64,000 nucleotides of DNA from Pseudocercospora fijiensis CIRAD86 (GCF_000340215.1 NW_006921551.1:516475-580474); one strand, 5' to 3'; positions 47,103 to 62,455 are shown, counted from the stretch's first letter. Program-made: numbers and translations. The notes: a model not told the origin generated them from the letters alone.

Positions 47103-49525
47103 GTCTTAGAACTCCGTATCTACCTAGGACTTCTTCTAGACCTATACTAAGGGAAATGTTAATAACCCTAGTATTAGGGCGCGCCTAGATCGCCTTAAGT
47201 ACCTAATTTAAGAGTTACCTAAGCTATACGCTTCGCTATAGCTCCTCTACCGATATGTTATCCTCGCCGACGAGAAGATAATCTTTTAGGTTAACGAGCC
47301 GCTAAATTATAAGGCTATCGAGCTCCTTCTCGACCTATATATAATCGATTATGTCTCTATTTACGCCGGGATAACCTAAGCCGAGCGTAGCTCTACCGAG
47401 GATAACTATAACTATAATCCTAAGGTTAAGGTTATTATCCTCTCGTCTCGTACTAGATCCGAGGCGGCTAATCTATAGTATAGCGGATACGTCTAGCTCG
47501 TCTTAGATATCGTCGGCTTTACCTAGAAGGCTTAGTAGATAGGTCGCTCCTCTCGCGTTAGGTAGACTTACCCGGTTATCGTATACGACCTTAGCTTAGA
47601 CGATATAATCGACTATATACTATAGTACGATTACTATACTCGATTCTTTAACTAGCTTATAGTAACCGTTACCCCCGACCTAGACGTAGTTTAAGAGGAA
47701 GTATATCGTCTATTAACTACTATAATCGTAGCCGACCCTACTACCTAGTAAGACGAAGATACGTTTACCGTAGAGGCGGCTTATCGCGTAAAGTAGGGTA
47801 TAGCGGACATCTATATACGAACTATATACGGTATTCGATCTAGTCGCCGCGACCCTATATAGAAGGAGTATCGCATGCTAGTAATAAAATACGTCCTCCC
47901 TATCGAGGCAATCTAGCGCCTATCTTATAGCAGACTTAAGGCTAAGTAGATAGCTTATACCCTCGATACTATAATAGCCGTCCCGACTCCCGCTCCCGAC
48001 TATCCTACGCGAGATCTAGATAATCGCGACAACCCCGATATTAAAGCTAAGTCCGAGATTACGCTTCTTAACTTTCGCGCCTAGTTATATATATACCGTA
48101 TAGATTAGGTCGAGTTTATTTCCCTTAAGATAATATATCGATACCTTTACGATATATCTCGCTAGGCTATCGATACTAGCGACTATAATCTAGATATTAT
48201 CCTATATTAGTATAGTAAGTATCGTCGTCGTATCGCTAACTACTTTACTACCCGGTAAAATAGTTAGCGTTTCGGTATTTATATAGTTACTAATTCCCCT
48301 TATAGCATACCTCGAAGACGTTATAGCGCGAAACTACTAGCGCTACTCTACGCTATTTAGGTAGGTAGTAGCTAAGCTTAAGATCCTATTAAACGGCCGG
48401 ACTAAATTCGAATATCTTATATTCCTAGCCCCCGTCGAGCCTAAGATAGCCGATCCTAACGATCCTAATTCTATCCCGGTTATTAGCCCTAATAATTAGT
48501 TCGGCGACCTTATATACGACCCCGAGTAAGACGATACTATCCTACTCGGAGAAATCTAATAGCCGGTAACGATAATCGACGATAGCGAATCTAACTATAG
48601 CTTCGACGACGGCTAATCCGATTACACTAACGACCCGACTAGTTCGGCTAATACGGATATTAATCGACCTAATAGTAAGGCTAATACTCCCTATCTATCG
48701 GACGGTAAGGTACCTACTTAGCCCCTACCTAAGGCTCGATCTAAGGGTAAGGGAAGACTCTATAGTAAAGGCCTAAAGTTTCCGCTATCTACTACTATCG
48801 TTACTAAGGATAGCGACGATAGTAACGATAACAGTAATAACGACGAAGCTGTTATACGCTATATCGATAGAGCTCGATAGAAGCAAGCTTAATAGAAGCG
48901 ACTATTATCCGCTTCTACCGGTACTAAGGACGTCGATAACGACGACGAGTTAGCTATAGACTAGCGCTCGAGTTCTAGACTATCTTCCGCCCCCGACTAT
49001 CCGCAAGATCTAGACTTGCCTCTAGGCGGTATTGCTAGCCCTTAGACGGATATCTAGTCTCTAACTCGGCCTCGTAAGCGTAAGTTTAGCCTTAGCCGTA
49101 ATTTATCGGGCGAGCGTTATAGCGCGAAGCGTGCCCGATATATACTAAAGCGCCTATAATCGTACGCCTAGCTATCGGCTTCCTCTACTACCGCTAGCTA
49201 GCTATTAATAGAGGATAAGCGCGCTACCTTATATCTAAAGATTAACGATGCCCTTAGTATACTCCGCTCGTATAAACTTAGTAACGCCGGTACGGCTATC
49301 GGTCTTGTATTCGAAGCTAAGACTAGGAAGTCGACTAAAATCGTATAGCTAAACACCTATCTCCTCGGCGGTCTAGTTGCTAGGCTATAGGATCGATAGG
49401 CTCCGCTTCGTAAGATACCGGATATAGAGGGCAAGATCGACGCCGTATTAGTATTAATCTAGGCGTACTTAGATGCAGTCTCTACGACTATAGGCGAGGC
49501 CGATAGGTAACAGTATTATAGTTAA

Positions 49526-50895
49526 CGATTAGTATAGATACTCTTAAGCGGCATCGAGGATAGATATAGATTAACGAGGTTAGTCGATAGAGGGGATAGA
49601 CGTACTACTATATACCTATTTCGAGCATCGGAAGGATGCGTATAAAATACGTACTAATTAATCTAGTGCTAATTATTATCCTATATATTAAATCGCCTAG
49701 TAGGAGATAGTGCTTTAGGGTTCCTAGTCGGCGAAATAGTCTATAGGCAATATAATAACGTTAAGTAGGTCTTTACCGTCGATATATCCTTATATAATTA
49801 AACGTTAGGTATAGTAGGTAGCATTAAATACGCACTACTAACGACATATATCGTAGGACGTTAATAACCATTTTCCCGGCTAGTAAAATAGTCTACTTAT
49901 AGCTTAATAATTTCTATAAATAGTACTAAAAGCGCCCTACTTACGATATAAAAGCCTCGATAGTTGATTTCCCGGCTAGTAGGATAGTCTGCTCGTAGCT
50001 AGATAATTTATATAAATAGTACTAACTGCGCCCTACCGCCGATCCGAGCCTTAATAGCTAACTTCCTAGCTAGCGAAATAGTCTACTCGTAGCTTAATAA
50101 TTTCTATAGATAGTACCGAAACGCCCTACTTACGATATAAGAGCATCGATAATTAACTTCCCGGCTAGTAGAACAGTCTGCTCGTAGCTTAATAGATTCT
50201 ATAAGTAGTACTACAAGTGCCTTAGGGTTTCCCGGTCGGCGCGATAATATACGGGTAGCGTAAGGATACTAGCCGGGGCTTAGTCGTCGGTACGTCCTCG
50301 GGGATAAAATAATAGTTGTCTTAACTAGCGTTAAAGATGCCCTACTAGCGATATACATTATAATAACGTTGAATACCATTTTCCCGACTAGCAAAATAGT
50401 CTACTTATAGCTTAATAGTTTCTAGACAATCCTAATAGCGCCCTATTTGCGCTAGACTAGCCCTAGTAATTAACTTTGTAGCTCTTACTCTACCTATTTA
50501 TATTTTCGTATATATCTTGCTATCGCTATATTATACGCGATTAATAGCTACGTCTCGTCTCGTATATATAGACTAGCTAGGTTATAGACAATTTATACAT
50601 TTTACTTTATATAGGGTATCGTAATATAAAATTGTATATAGTATATAGCGTCTTAGTAGATACTAACCGACTAAACTATAAAGCTATCCTAATATAGAGT
50701 ACTAATAGATTGTAGTATTAAAGTTAGAGGGTTATCGACGAGATTCGAGTAATATATCGTAGGCGATAGCGGTTTATATAAAAGCTAGAAAAAAAACATA
50801 GTTACTAATTAATAGTACTAGATCCGAATACGTACGGGCGCGAGAGCGATTACTCGAGATATATATATTAAAATAAAAGGAGTTAATATCGCGCT
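49526..50895. other. intergenic, SNF2-B to unknown gene 3 (copy 2)
   Basis: Homologous to 17569-18938, with the 95-bp repeats at 49862-50437. Confidence 0.5.
49862..50437. repeat. 95-bp tandem repeats (copy 2)
   Basis: Copy of 17905-18480 with the same unit number and order. Confidence 0.75.
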
Positions 50896-52560
50896 CGATG
50901 TCTTAGCTATATAGCGATATTCTTTATACTTACTATAACTACGATACTGCTATTACTCTTACCGGAGCTCCTCGATATAGTTTTTTAGTAGGTAGTAAGC
51001 GAAACACTATCCGAGCGACGAGTAATACGTTACGACGCGAACGACTCCTATAATCGACGCCCGCTATTTTCTACGTATCGATACTAGCGCCGATCGTACT
51101 TAGGCGTCTATAGGGCGTTATATACCGCTACTCTATACGCGTAGCCGAGGGATCTTATCGTCCTTACGGTATAGTATAAAGATCCGATCTTTATACCGGT
51201 CGTCTTCGTACCTATAATTATAGACGATACCTACGTAATCGAATAATAGTAATTCGCTCGACTAGACTCTATCCTAGCGGATATATATATACGGGTAGAT
51301 AGAGAAAATAAAAGAGATAATAGCAGTAGTAACGTATGCTATATAGAGTCTAATACTATCCGAGTCCTATTGCCGCTAGCTAGCTATACGGTATATATAA
51401 GGCGCCTAGCCGCGCTATAGGTAGTAAAGGGGCCGTTCGATAATAGCTAGGAAGAGCTAGCGATATAGGGTTATATTCTAGACTACGTTACATTGCCGAC
51501 GTATAACGTATAGGTTAGATACCGTACTAAAGTTAAGGCCGAATAGTAACAGATAATCGACGAGACACTATACGAACTACGTTATTACGTTAACCGTTTT
51601 CGCCTATTCGGGGCGCTCCGCGACTTAGATAATTCGGTACTAAGGCCGATCCGCGTAGGTAGTACGTTAGCAGATAACCCGGTTAAGTAGTTAGTACGAA
51701 GCCTCGCCCTCCTTCGTAATTAGGCTAAAACTATCGACTCTCTATAGCTAAAGGACGGCGGAGTAGCGTTAAATATACTTAGCTAGAACGATAGTAACTA
51801 GCCGTACTAGACGTTCGGCTTCGATTAGGAGCCCGTAAGGCAGCATTTAGCGTTAGCTAAGGTCGCTATAGTATTCGGTAGGTTACTAGAGTACTAGGAT
51901 AAAGATAACCTAGTAGACTAATACCGACTATAGTAAGGGCAGATTACGTTTATAGCGTTATTTAACGCTATAGCTCTAGTAATACGCCCGCCTTACCTAT
52001 CCGTAACCTACTAGCCGACGGCCTAGACTAGACGGGCTAAGTGCCGTACTTCGGTCTGCCTATATTATACGAGACAGTAGTTCTCTAAACTATTTAAGGA
52101 CGTTGTCTAGTAACCGTAGTAGGGGTTAGATACATCGACGTAGAAGGGTATATTGCGAGTATTCCTTATTATATATCGCTAGAGAAGCTAGTATACGAGT
52201 CGATATATAGTCGAGGAGCTACTCGATACCCTAATAGTACTAGACGCCGATACCGAACCTTCTTACGACTAGAATATAATCGCTAGTATAGCAGCGGATA
52301 TAGAAGCGTATACTCTCTCCGATACGGAGTTTAGTAGATATAATCTAGCGGATAAGATGCTAGTACGGCTCTCGGTATATACATTACCCGTTATTCTAGT
52401 ATCGACTAAAGGACGAGATAATAAGGGAAGGTAGGCAGTATTGCGGCACCTATTGTTAGGTTCTAATTATACGCGCTTTAACCTACGTGCTAGCGACTTT
52501 AATATACGAAGCGAAGCGGTCTAGTATAGGTTACGGTGCTTATAGTATAACAGAGTATAG
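50896..52560 (+). pseudogene. unknown gene 3 (copy 2)
   Basis: Colinear copy of 18939-20603 with the same frame and end. Differences are scattered transitions; for example a GGTGGG in copy 1 near 19920 is GGTAGG here. Confidence 0.45.
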
Positions 52561-52689
52561 GTATATATATATTAGTAGTCGGACGTATAAAGGTTAGTTA
52601 CTATAGATACGCAATAATATTTATATAATCCTATATAAAGTAATTTGTATACCGTTATAGCCTAGATATTTTGCTATTAGTTAAAGAGG

Positions 52690-53515
52690 TTAGTATACGA
52701 TATAATAGCTTATAGATTTTATTGTCTAGCAAAGAGGTCGGTATATAAGATAGCTACCTATAGATTTTGCCGTCTAGTAAACCGGTCGGCATATAAGATA
52801 GTAGCGCGTAGATTTTGCTATCTAGTAAAGAGGTCGGTATATAAGATAGCTACCTATAGATTTTGCTATCTAGTAAACGGGTCGGTATATAAGATAGCTG
52901 CCTATAGATTTTGCCGTCTAGTAAACGGGTCGGTATATAAGATAGTAGCCTATAGATTTTGCCGTCTAGCAAACGGGTCGGTATATAAGATAGCTACCTA
53001 TAGATTCTGCCGTCTAGCAAACGGGTCGGTATACAAAATAGTAGCGTATAGGTTTTACTATCTCGTAAAGAGGTCGGCAAACAAGATAGTAGCGTATAGG
53101 TTTTGCTATCCGATAAAGAGGTTATTATATAAGATAGTAGCGTATAGATTTTACCGTCTAGCAAACGGGTCGGTATATAAAATAGTAGCACATTTAATTT
53201 GCCGTCTAGTAAACGGGTTAGCGTATAATATAATACTACTTTCAATTCGCCGTTTAGTAAATAGGTCGATATATAAGATAGTAGCATATAGATTTTACTA
53301 TCTAGCAAATAGGTCGATATACGATACGCTATCTCGGATGTTTTGCCGTCTAGTAGATAGGCTAGTATATAAGATAACAACCTATAGATTTACTATATAG
53401 CAAAATAGTCGTTATATAAGATAATAGCCTATAGGTTTCGCTATATAGCGAATAGGTTAGTATATACGATAGTCGCCTAAGGGTTTAACCGTCTAGTAAA
53501 TAGGTAAGTATATAT
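52690..53515 (+). repeat. 48-bp minisatellite (copy 2), one unit more
   Basis: Same repeat with one additional 48-bp unit. This accounts for the offset between the copies changing from 31957 to 32005 across the array. Confidence 0.9.
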
Positions 53516-54085
53516 AATAGGGACCTATAAGGCGAGTTAGGATCGTCGGAAGTAGAGAAGCATTAGAGAGAACTATAAGGGCAAGAGTAATAAGGGAGTG
53601 AAACATAGCAAACTATTATAGAGTAAACTATACGGGAGTAAGACATTATAGAGTAAACTAGATCCTAGAGCCAAACATTCTAGTATTACAATGTTCGAGC
53701 ATATAGCGTAGGCGCGGCCGTGCGTCCTCTAAATACTAAACAGGGATATTAGAATGTTTGCACTAAAACGTTTGCTTTCTATTAGTAGACCTCGCCTACG
53801 GCCGTAGAATTCGCCCGTAGCCGTTTCTTCTCGTTGCCCCTAAGAGTCGGTTATATGCCTACGTATTGTTTATATACGACTCCCTTTACGTCGCTCCTAC
53901 GCAAAGTTTAGACAATCTACCTTCGCGTCCTAAGTCTCGCTAATCTATCCTAGCGTAAACATAGCTACTAGACAATCTATTCTTTTTATTAGTAGCTTGT
54001 TACTTTATACTATTACCTTACTGTTATAGCAGATTACTAGCCCCTTTATTATACACAAGTATAGGTTTCTTCTTTATAAGTATAA
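53516..54085. other. intergenic before unknown gene 4 (copy 2)
   Basis: Homologous to 21511-22080. The inverted repeat arms are at about 53673-53682 and 53750-53759 and the same CA/TG-retaining stretch is present. Confidence 0.5.
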
Positions 54086-55222
54086 CGCGCGTCTAATAGA
54101 GATGTCTCGACCCGACTTAATCTTATTACCCCCGCGTAGTATAAAGATTTCCTCGTAGTATAGAAACCAACCGACGAGAACGTAATAGCTCTTAAAGTCC
54201 TACGCGGACCTAACGAACCTAGAACTACGAAGGCAGACATACTTAGGCGTATATTCGAATAGATCGGTAATTCTATCGAGAGTAACTCGGTTAGGGCGAC
54301 TATACTCTAGCGGTACGCTCTATAGTACAAGATCTAGGAGACTAGTGCTAATCCTTTACTCTATATATCCTAAGCCTTCGTTCGAAGCCTCGACTAGTAC
54401 GGCCTAATCTATTACGCCGTCGTCCTCGGAATATCTATAGACGCCTCCCGCCGAGTAAGCAACCGTATTATCGAAGCCGCCTAGGGCGAAGATTAGTTTA
54501 CTTAAGCCTCGGAGCTTGTCCGGCTTCCGTTTAGCGCTCCACTTTTAGTACCTAAACGCATTCTCGCCGATATTGTAGCTACTACTCGGATTGGACTTAG
54601 TCTCGAAGAAGCCTATCGCTTCTAGATATAAGGCAAACGGAAGAGGCTCGCGGAAGCCTAGAACAGTCGCGTTAATAAGAGGAAGAGCGCTCTTTACGAT
54701 TTTATTACTAGTAGTAATATTACCGCTATAAGAGACGCTTATAAACCGAAACCTAGTAAGGAACGCACGATATAGGCCTACCTACCTAACATTCCTAAAG
54801 ACTATATCGTTCTCTAAGGCTTTAAGACGGGGCGCAATTTACTAGCGCCGAAAAAACACCTATTACGCGCCTTACGCAAAAAACATCTAAGGAAACCTAG
54901 GGTTAAAGCGGGTAGTAACATACTAGTACTAGATTTATAGCTAGAAGACGATAGCGTAGAACCCGATATGCCGGCATTAGACGACGAAGGAGGGAAAGGT
55001 ACCTAGGACAATCCTCTTAACGTAGACAGAGATACGGCTTCTAATTTTCTTAATATATGCGATAGATTAGAGCTCCGTTTATAATGTCGCCGGCTTAGCC
55101 GTAGAGAAGGGATAGAAGCCTACTATACGCACTGCCGCAAATGGTAGATAGACTTTACCTATACTTTACTACCGAATATTAGAGAGCGTCTCGCTACGTT
55201 AGGCCGGCTACCGTATATATAA
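54086..55222 (+). pseudogene. unknown gene 4 (copy 2)
   Basis: Colinear copy of 22081-23217, ending at TAA 55220-55222. Function unknown. Confidence 0.5.
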
Positions 55223-55734
55223 ACTTCAATTACTCCGTTCCTACTATATACCGTCCCTATACCTAATATATATAAATACTAACTAGTTTGCTATATAGCG
55301 AAAGATCTACCCGTTTTCTAGCTAGTAAAGTAGTCTGTATCTTACACCTTTTACTTAATCTTACGACCGCCTCGCTTAGAAGCCCGTAACCTATACGTAT
55401 ATAGCTCCCTACTATCCCGAGGCGGATTAGCTTATAGCTATATACTATCTATTCTAACCGCCTACCCGGATTTCTAACTAGTTTATACCTACGCTATACT
55501 AAGTTATATTCTATACGACCTTCGCCTTATTATCTTCCTATATACTATTTATAGTAGATACAGCCTATATAGAGATGCTATTAAGGTTTAGGTTAGACAA
55601 TCCGCGCCTTAACTACTTTAGTCTATAAAGGAGGCGATAGATGCACGTCCGTTAACGCGCTCTCGCGATTAATATATTATTACGATCGAGATTATTAGGG
55701 TTATAAGAACTACTCCTAATACCTAGGGACTTAT
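55223..55734. other. unknown gene 4 to RecQ-like helicase intergenic (copy 2)
   Basis: Homologous to 23218-23729, with the palindrome pair at about 55282-55337. Confidence 0.5.
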
Positions 55735-58700
55735 ATACCGGAAAGACACCGTTTCGAGGATTACTTCTATTATCTTCCTTAATATCGTATTATTAAGTAC
55801 GTAACTTGCCGATACGCCGTATCCCCTTACTATTTTTACGCTTACCTTAGCCGCTAATACCGATATACTATTCCTATTACTATCCGTCGCCTTCTTATCG
55901 AAGAATTCAAGCCGTTCTCCGATATTGCTATAACACCCGACTAGGTAATTTAGCCCTAGCTAACCGATAATTAAGCCCCGGAGTTCCCGCTCTACTTCGA
56001 TTATTTCCGATATACTACTATCGACAAATAGGGCGAATAATATACGGCTGTCTTTTACTCGCGTACCTCGATATAAGAGTATTATAAAACGCGATATAAG
56101 TAGACTAATACCTAGACTCGGGGCGGTAGTAGAAAAGCCCGCCTATAAGAGATACCTAATCGCCTATAGGAGAGTAATGTCTATATATAGTAATTCTTCT
56201 ACCCTAAAGCTAGGTACGAACCCGGATAGAATCGCCTATTCTAGGTCTATCGTCGCGCTCGTATAGTGCCTATTCCCTCCTTATCGTATAACGACTAGTT
56301 TGCGTCTGCCCTAATTAAAGCCTAGGCCGATATCCGGAAGAAACTAGACAAGGATCGAAATATCGTTTACGATAGCTTAGCCTACGTATCTGCCCTCCCC
56401 CCCTAGATTTAGTAACTCTTTATCGACTTTTACGTCGTCTTACTCTATAAAGACGAAATATAGGCCGCTATCCGCCTCCCTAAAGAAAATAATAAGCCCT
56501 ATACCGTAGAAGTTATCGCTATCGCTCGCTAAGCGTTCTCTTATACGATAAGGTATTATAGCGAAAGTAGCCCCTATTTTAACCTTACTAATTCCCGTAA
56601 GCAAGCCCTCGCTAACTTTTATAATATAATATAGAAGTCCGACTATTATAAACATTTTCGCTTTTAGCGCTATAAGACCCGCTCGAGCGAACTTAAATAC
56701 GCTAACGCTATACTATACGCGCTAGTATATTTCATTCGTTATATCTCCCCTAAAGTTCTATTTTTCCCTTCTATAATATCGCCTACCGATAAACTTAACG
56801 ACGACGTCGACGCCGAAGTCGCTAGTTAAGTAAGTAATAAAGTCGACAAAAAAGTCGACTATAGCCCTACCTAAGTAACGCCGACCGACGAATAGCGCGA
56901 ACTCTAGAATAAACTTAGCGACCGCGTCCGAAGCGGTATTACCGAGATAGAAGAACTAGAACTATATCCTCTTATTTCCTAGTTATTACTCTCCCTATTC
57001 TAGTACCTAATTAGTAGTCGTCGGTTCTACTTCCTACTCCTTAGCTACCTCGCCCTTTATATAGTATAACCGTATTCGGGCGTATAGCGGGAGCCGAACG
57101 ACTTTAATTACTATCTCTCCGCTATTGTTTAGATAGGGCAACTCCTCGTATTTAACTACTCCCGGCGTTATAACTAGGGCTTTAACCGCGACGACGAAGT
57201 TTTAGAGGCTATTAAGTATAAGATAGAGTTACTCTTTATACGAGAGACCGCTATCCGAGAAATTGTCCGCTAGCGTAGTGCCCTCTTCGCCTTTACTAGC
57301 AACTATATATCGACTAATTAGGCTATCTAGGCTACCGACGGTAAATCCGTTTAATTTAGGGACGTTATACTACGAGTTATAGACCTAACTACCCTACTCG
57401 AGTATTGCTATCGATAGGCGTATAAGATCCTATAGCGCGACCTCCTTTTCGGACTCCCGTATAACTCTATCCCCCTTACTAACCTTTATAACTGCCCCGA
57501 AGAAACTACCGTCTACTTTAGCTTCCTCTAAGACAAGCGTAATACTACTATCGTTAACCTAGCTCGGACGTTCGTTATTAACGCTATCGCTAGTAATCCG
57601 GCTCTATTATATTTATACTTAGAGGCCGGTTTAGATATACTCCGCCTTAGCTCGGTAGTCGGCGCGTATAAGTATTACGTCTAAGAGTTCCTTTAGCTAC
57701 TTAGCGTCCTTATATTTATTAGTAGCGGTTAGCCCGCCCGCGAACCCGAATTCTTCTCGGCGATATAGCGTAACACTTAGTCGGTCCGCTCTATTACTAT
57801 CCGAGATAGATATATTATAATTTACCTAACCTATACTAAGCTCCGCTAGAAGCTAAATAATAAACAAAACGTCCGCTTCCTATTTAAGCTCGGCCGCCTA
57901 CTTGTCGATTACCTTATATATATTTAACTGTTTCGCGAGCTCTACTAGTATTAATCTAACCCCGGGTAGGTACTTAGTCCTTTCCTCTAGTCTAAGGACA
58001 ACCTCGTCTAGTCGGATAATACTATAACCCGATACCTTCGTCGATAGACCGTAGCCGCTAGCCTACCTGCCTTCGGTATTAGCGAGTAGCGTTACTTCTC
58101 CGTCGCTATCGTTAAGAAATTCTTTAGTAAGTTCGTAGGCTTCGATTAATCGGACGCGGACGACGAAGACGACGAGGTCGACGATATAAAGGCAGCTATA
58201 GCTAGGTAGCGTAACTATAGTCTCTATACTGCTAATATTTTATATACTAACGCTAATCTATTCGCCGCGTCGTCTAACTTATAGGATAGCTTAATCTAAG
58301 GCGGGTACCGCGCGTCTCGTATCTAGTCGAACTTCCTCTAGCTTCCTACTGCTATTGCTCGCTACTAGGGGACCTAGCCGTCGCTAGGTAGCTCTATTAG
58401 CAACCTCTTAGCACTCGAGAATAGTAGTCTCGCCCCTGTCTTTACCCTCGATAAAGCCCTATAGTACGCGCGCGAAATTATATAAAACCCGCGGCTATAG
58501 TAGAAGAGCGAGGGTTAAGCGACCGCTATACGATAGATCCTCTCCCTTAAGGCCCGACTACTCGTCGTCCTTAGTACTAGCGCCGGTAAGAGTCTCCTCT
58601 TTATAGTTCCTTACTATATAAAAGGTACGCGGACTACCGTACTTATCCTTCCTCTAGTTACTCTACGAGTTAATATACTTACCCGACTTAAAGCCGCTAA

Positions 58701-60290
58701 AGTGTCCTACGTAGTATAGTAACTAGGAATAAAGCGCCCCGCTTCCCTTATCCTAGTTAGCGCTAAGGCCGCCTACTCTACCTAATTTATTATATATATA
58801 CGGCGTCTCGGGGTCTAGAACTAGCTCGATCGTATCTTCGTCGACGAGTACTATTTAACCGTAACCGCGTTACTATACCGCTCTATCTTTCGCTAATTTA
58901 GCTATCTCGGGTCGATTAGTACCTAGGTCGTCTACCTAACCGCTACTCTACTACTATTAATAGAACCTAAATTCCTATAGCGTAACGTTATCGCCTAGCC
59001 TATAATAGTATAGCGGAGTACTAATCGCGCTAATATTGTATATCGTGTTTCCTTATACTAGTAGGTATAGTTACTACTTATAGCCGTACAACTTATTAGG
59101 AAGCAACCTAGGGCGAGTATATTCGTATCCGGCGATCGCGTCCTAGTATTCGTATATAGTCTCGACTACGCCGAGTAGCTAGCGAGGGAAATTAATTGCC
59201 CGTACTTTACCGCCGCTAGTAGAACTACTAGCGAGAAAGAATAGCTACTCGACGCCTAGCTTAATAGTACCGACAATCTATTTCTTATCGCTACTCCTAC
59301 GCTCGGCGAAGGATTCGACGTACTACGTATCCGGGTTATTGTCTACGTCAGCCTCCTACCCTTACTAATATTATTCGTATAACAGTCCGGTCGCGCTAGG
59401 CGAGATAGAAAGCTAGTACTATCTTACCTCCTACTGCTAACCGAACTAACTATACTAGTAACGGTCGACTAGAGTAAGCTTAGCTTCGATTAATACCCTT
59501 ACGTAGATAACGTTAGCTATATATAGTAGCGCGAGAGGCAAGCTATATAGTAATATACTCGCGTAGGTAAATGTTTGCGTCTAATTATATCTAATTACCT
59601 CGATAGTCCCTAATTCCGCTTAACGTATATATCTAACCTAGACGATAGTAACGAGCTCTACTAACGATATATATACCGACTAGTACTGCCTCTAACCTAG
59701 CCCGAAACGCCGCAGGCTTAGGCGATCCGTCGGTAGACCGCCTATTTCTAGTATATCTAGCAAAATGAAGCTAGTAGTATAATATAGTTCGACCGCAACC
59801 TCGCTATTATCTAACAACTATATACTATCTGCCGCTTCGTTAATCCCCGCCTCCCTATATACTAATTCTCTTAATGCCTACGCGCTAACTTCGTAGTTAC
59901 GAAGAAGAGGCAAGCGCTTTAGACTAAGCCGATCGAGAGGTACTATACCTACTTCTACTACTATTTCCCTTTTACTATATACTAGGAATATAGCAAGCAA
60001 ATACGGAGTTATTAACGGCTAGACGTTATATAGCTAGTCGCTATCGGCGTGTTCTAGTCGCTATAGATAGGTCCTACTTAGATCCGGGATAAATTCTAGT
60101 ACTAATTTAAAACGCTAGAGGAATACCTCTAGTAGATAACTTAGAGCACTATATAGGATAGAGAAAAGGCTATCTAAGGTATTCGTCTCTACGCTATCGC
60201 TATCGAGCACGTTCTAGCTAGGAACGTTAAACTAGATCCGGTACCCGCTAACAACTATATAGAGTAGGAATTCTAGATGCTAACTATTTC
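55735..60290 (+). pseudogene. RecQ-like helicase, TLH type (copy 2, start codon lost)
   Basis: Colinear copy of 23730-28285. The start codon is ATA here (55735), a G to A RIP change. Motif VI is better kept: CAG at 59383 and CGC restore QSGRARRD, against stops and Tyr in copy 1. Motif II is again VDEY-type with the Cys changed as well (GAGTACTAT). The two copies together show the canonical RecQ motifs. Confidence 0.87.
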
Positions 60291-61105
60291 GCTAGCCGGA
60301 AAAAAAAACAATAATATACCGGTCGTGCTATTTACTTTTCCGTCTAGCGAAATAGTCGGTACGTAGCTATATTATCGCTATATTAACTCGGTAGTTAGGC
60401 GGGAGTAATAGTCTCTAATCTACTAACGATATTATTATACTAGTATCCTTATTAAATTAATAACGCTATAGCGTCGCTACGCTCGTACGCTATAGTATAA
60501 GATGTCTACCGACGTTAGAAGTAGAGTATATAACTAAACAGTTATAGCTAGTATTTACCTATATCGCTAGACTATTTAAGTTAAATACGAATAGAGCGTA
60601 GTTAGTCGAGATCTAAAACATAAACTATTTATAAACCGAACTACTATTACTCGATATATTCTACTCTCTCTATCCTTATCCTAACCGCCTCCTCGTCGCC
60701 TTTTATCTACGTTATATATTAACCTACCGACGATAATATACTAATAGTATCGTCGCCCTTCGTCGGAGTATTTCCGCCTATAGACTTATTATCTCTACTA
60801 CTATCTCTACGATCTATTCCTCTAGTACCTCTATACTTAGCTACTCCTTATTTATTATTCGCCTATATACTACCTAGCCGGCCGATAAATCTTCCTCTAC
60901 GCTCCTCCTCCCGCTTATCCCCTATTTATCGTAGCCTTCGCCTAGTCCGCCTATTCCTCCCTCGTTAACCTCTATTATGCCCTTACTTAATCTATTTATT
61001 ACTCTCTCGTTAACTTCTATTATACCCTTACCTACTATTATATTACTACCTACCGGTATACTATCTACCTAATCGCTAGGCCTATTAACCCGCACTTACG
61101 TCGCT
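60291..61105. other. intergenic after the RecQ-like gene (copy 2)
   Basis: Homologous to 28286-29100, with the 45-bp direct repeats at about 60962-61051. Confidence 0.45.
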
Positions 61106-62455
61106 AACTTATCTAGTCGCTATTCCCCTATTTCTATCCTATAATAGTATATTTCCTATGCAAATAAAAACGCTATATATTCTATATAATGTAACTATTT
61201 CTCCTCCGCCGAGAAGCTCGCCTAGTTATACTATAGAAGTAGTAGCGGTCGCTCGTATAACTATCGTCGTATTAATATTCTATCGTAATACTCGGCTATA
61301 TTACCGGTCGCTAGCGCCGGCTCGGTATAACTCGCTAACATTTAGTAGTCGGCTATCTCGGTAGTCTTACTCGTATCTGCGCGACGGCTAGCCGTAGAGA
61401 GAAGTTTCGGAATAGCGACGTACTCGAGTAGTTTAGTAGGCGAAATCGGATAAAGGTAGGATACGGACAACCTCTAGAACCGACGTCCTCTTATATCTTT
61501 CCTCGCTATATATATTAGACTACCTACCGTATCGCTACTTTGTCTATTATTATAGCCGATCCTACCTTACGTCCTACTAGAACCGTACGCAAACTCGATT
61601 AAATTTTACCGTACCGCTCGTACCTACGCGTCTACCTCTACTTATTATATACTATTTCTTTTGCAATATACTGTTCGCCTACGCACTCTCTCTAGTATAC
61701 TCGAATAGCGCGGTTATACCGTACCGTATTTCGATCTAGGCGTCGTATTTGAAATCCGCGTATATAAGTTAGGTTTAATTTAATGTCTCCTCGTACGTCG
61801 TCGTATATTATCTATTATAATCTCTTATATTCCTCCTAGCCCTTGCTATTACTTAGGGGTCGAGCGCTAATACTATAGCTCTCTCGCCTCGTATTTATAC
61901 GTACTATCGACGGTAGCTAATAAAGTGCTACTTATCCGGGTTATTTCTTACTACCGGTATCTACTTTATACCTATTATCCTAGCGAGTGCGATAATACCC
62001 CGACCGATCGACGTACTAGCTTAGTTTCTATACTATCGCACTAACTATAGGCCTCCTCTAGTAGTTAGGTTAGATCTCGCTAGTAGAGGATATACTCGGT
62101 TAAGTCGGATTACACCCTATATAACTTAACGTAGGTACACTTACTAGACAATCTACCGGTTTTTCCCTATCTCGCGATACCCGTATTAAAATACTAGAAC
62201 CTATCGGTAAAGGAGTCGGCTAGATCAAGTATTATTAGACATAAGCTATTTATAGAGATCTTATACGTTAACCTACTTATATATATAGTATAGTCGATAC
62301 TACGCTATAGTGCCGCTAAATATCGCTAGCTACGTATAGGAGGTAAATATATATAGTTATAGTGCTACCCGAATTTCTATATCTAGCACTTCTATTATAC
62401 GAGACTTAGGCGTTATATAACCTAGGGCTAATCTACTAAACGACGATTAGATACG
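61106..62455 (+). pseudogene. unknown gene 5 (copy 2)
   Basis: Colinear copy of 29101-30450. Copy 2 has TATGCAAATAAAA where copy 1 has TATATAAATGAAA, so even the chance ATG codons differ. Confidence 0.38.

Larger units (their letters stand above)
43105..49525 (+). pseudogene. SNF2-like helicase B (copy 2)
   Basis: Colinear copy of 11149-17568 with the same motifs, introns and RIP-type stops. Two short blocks differ from copy 1 by more than transitions: 46588-46596 against 14632-14640, and 49328-49347 against 17371-17390. Both keep length and frame. Confidence 0.8.

Noticed and set aside
54049..54240. Minus-strand ORF over unknown gene 4
   Set aside because: It is antisense to a longer plus-strand frame kept in both copies and closes early in copy 1.
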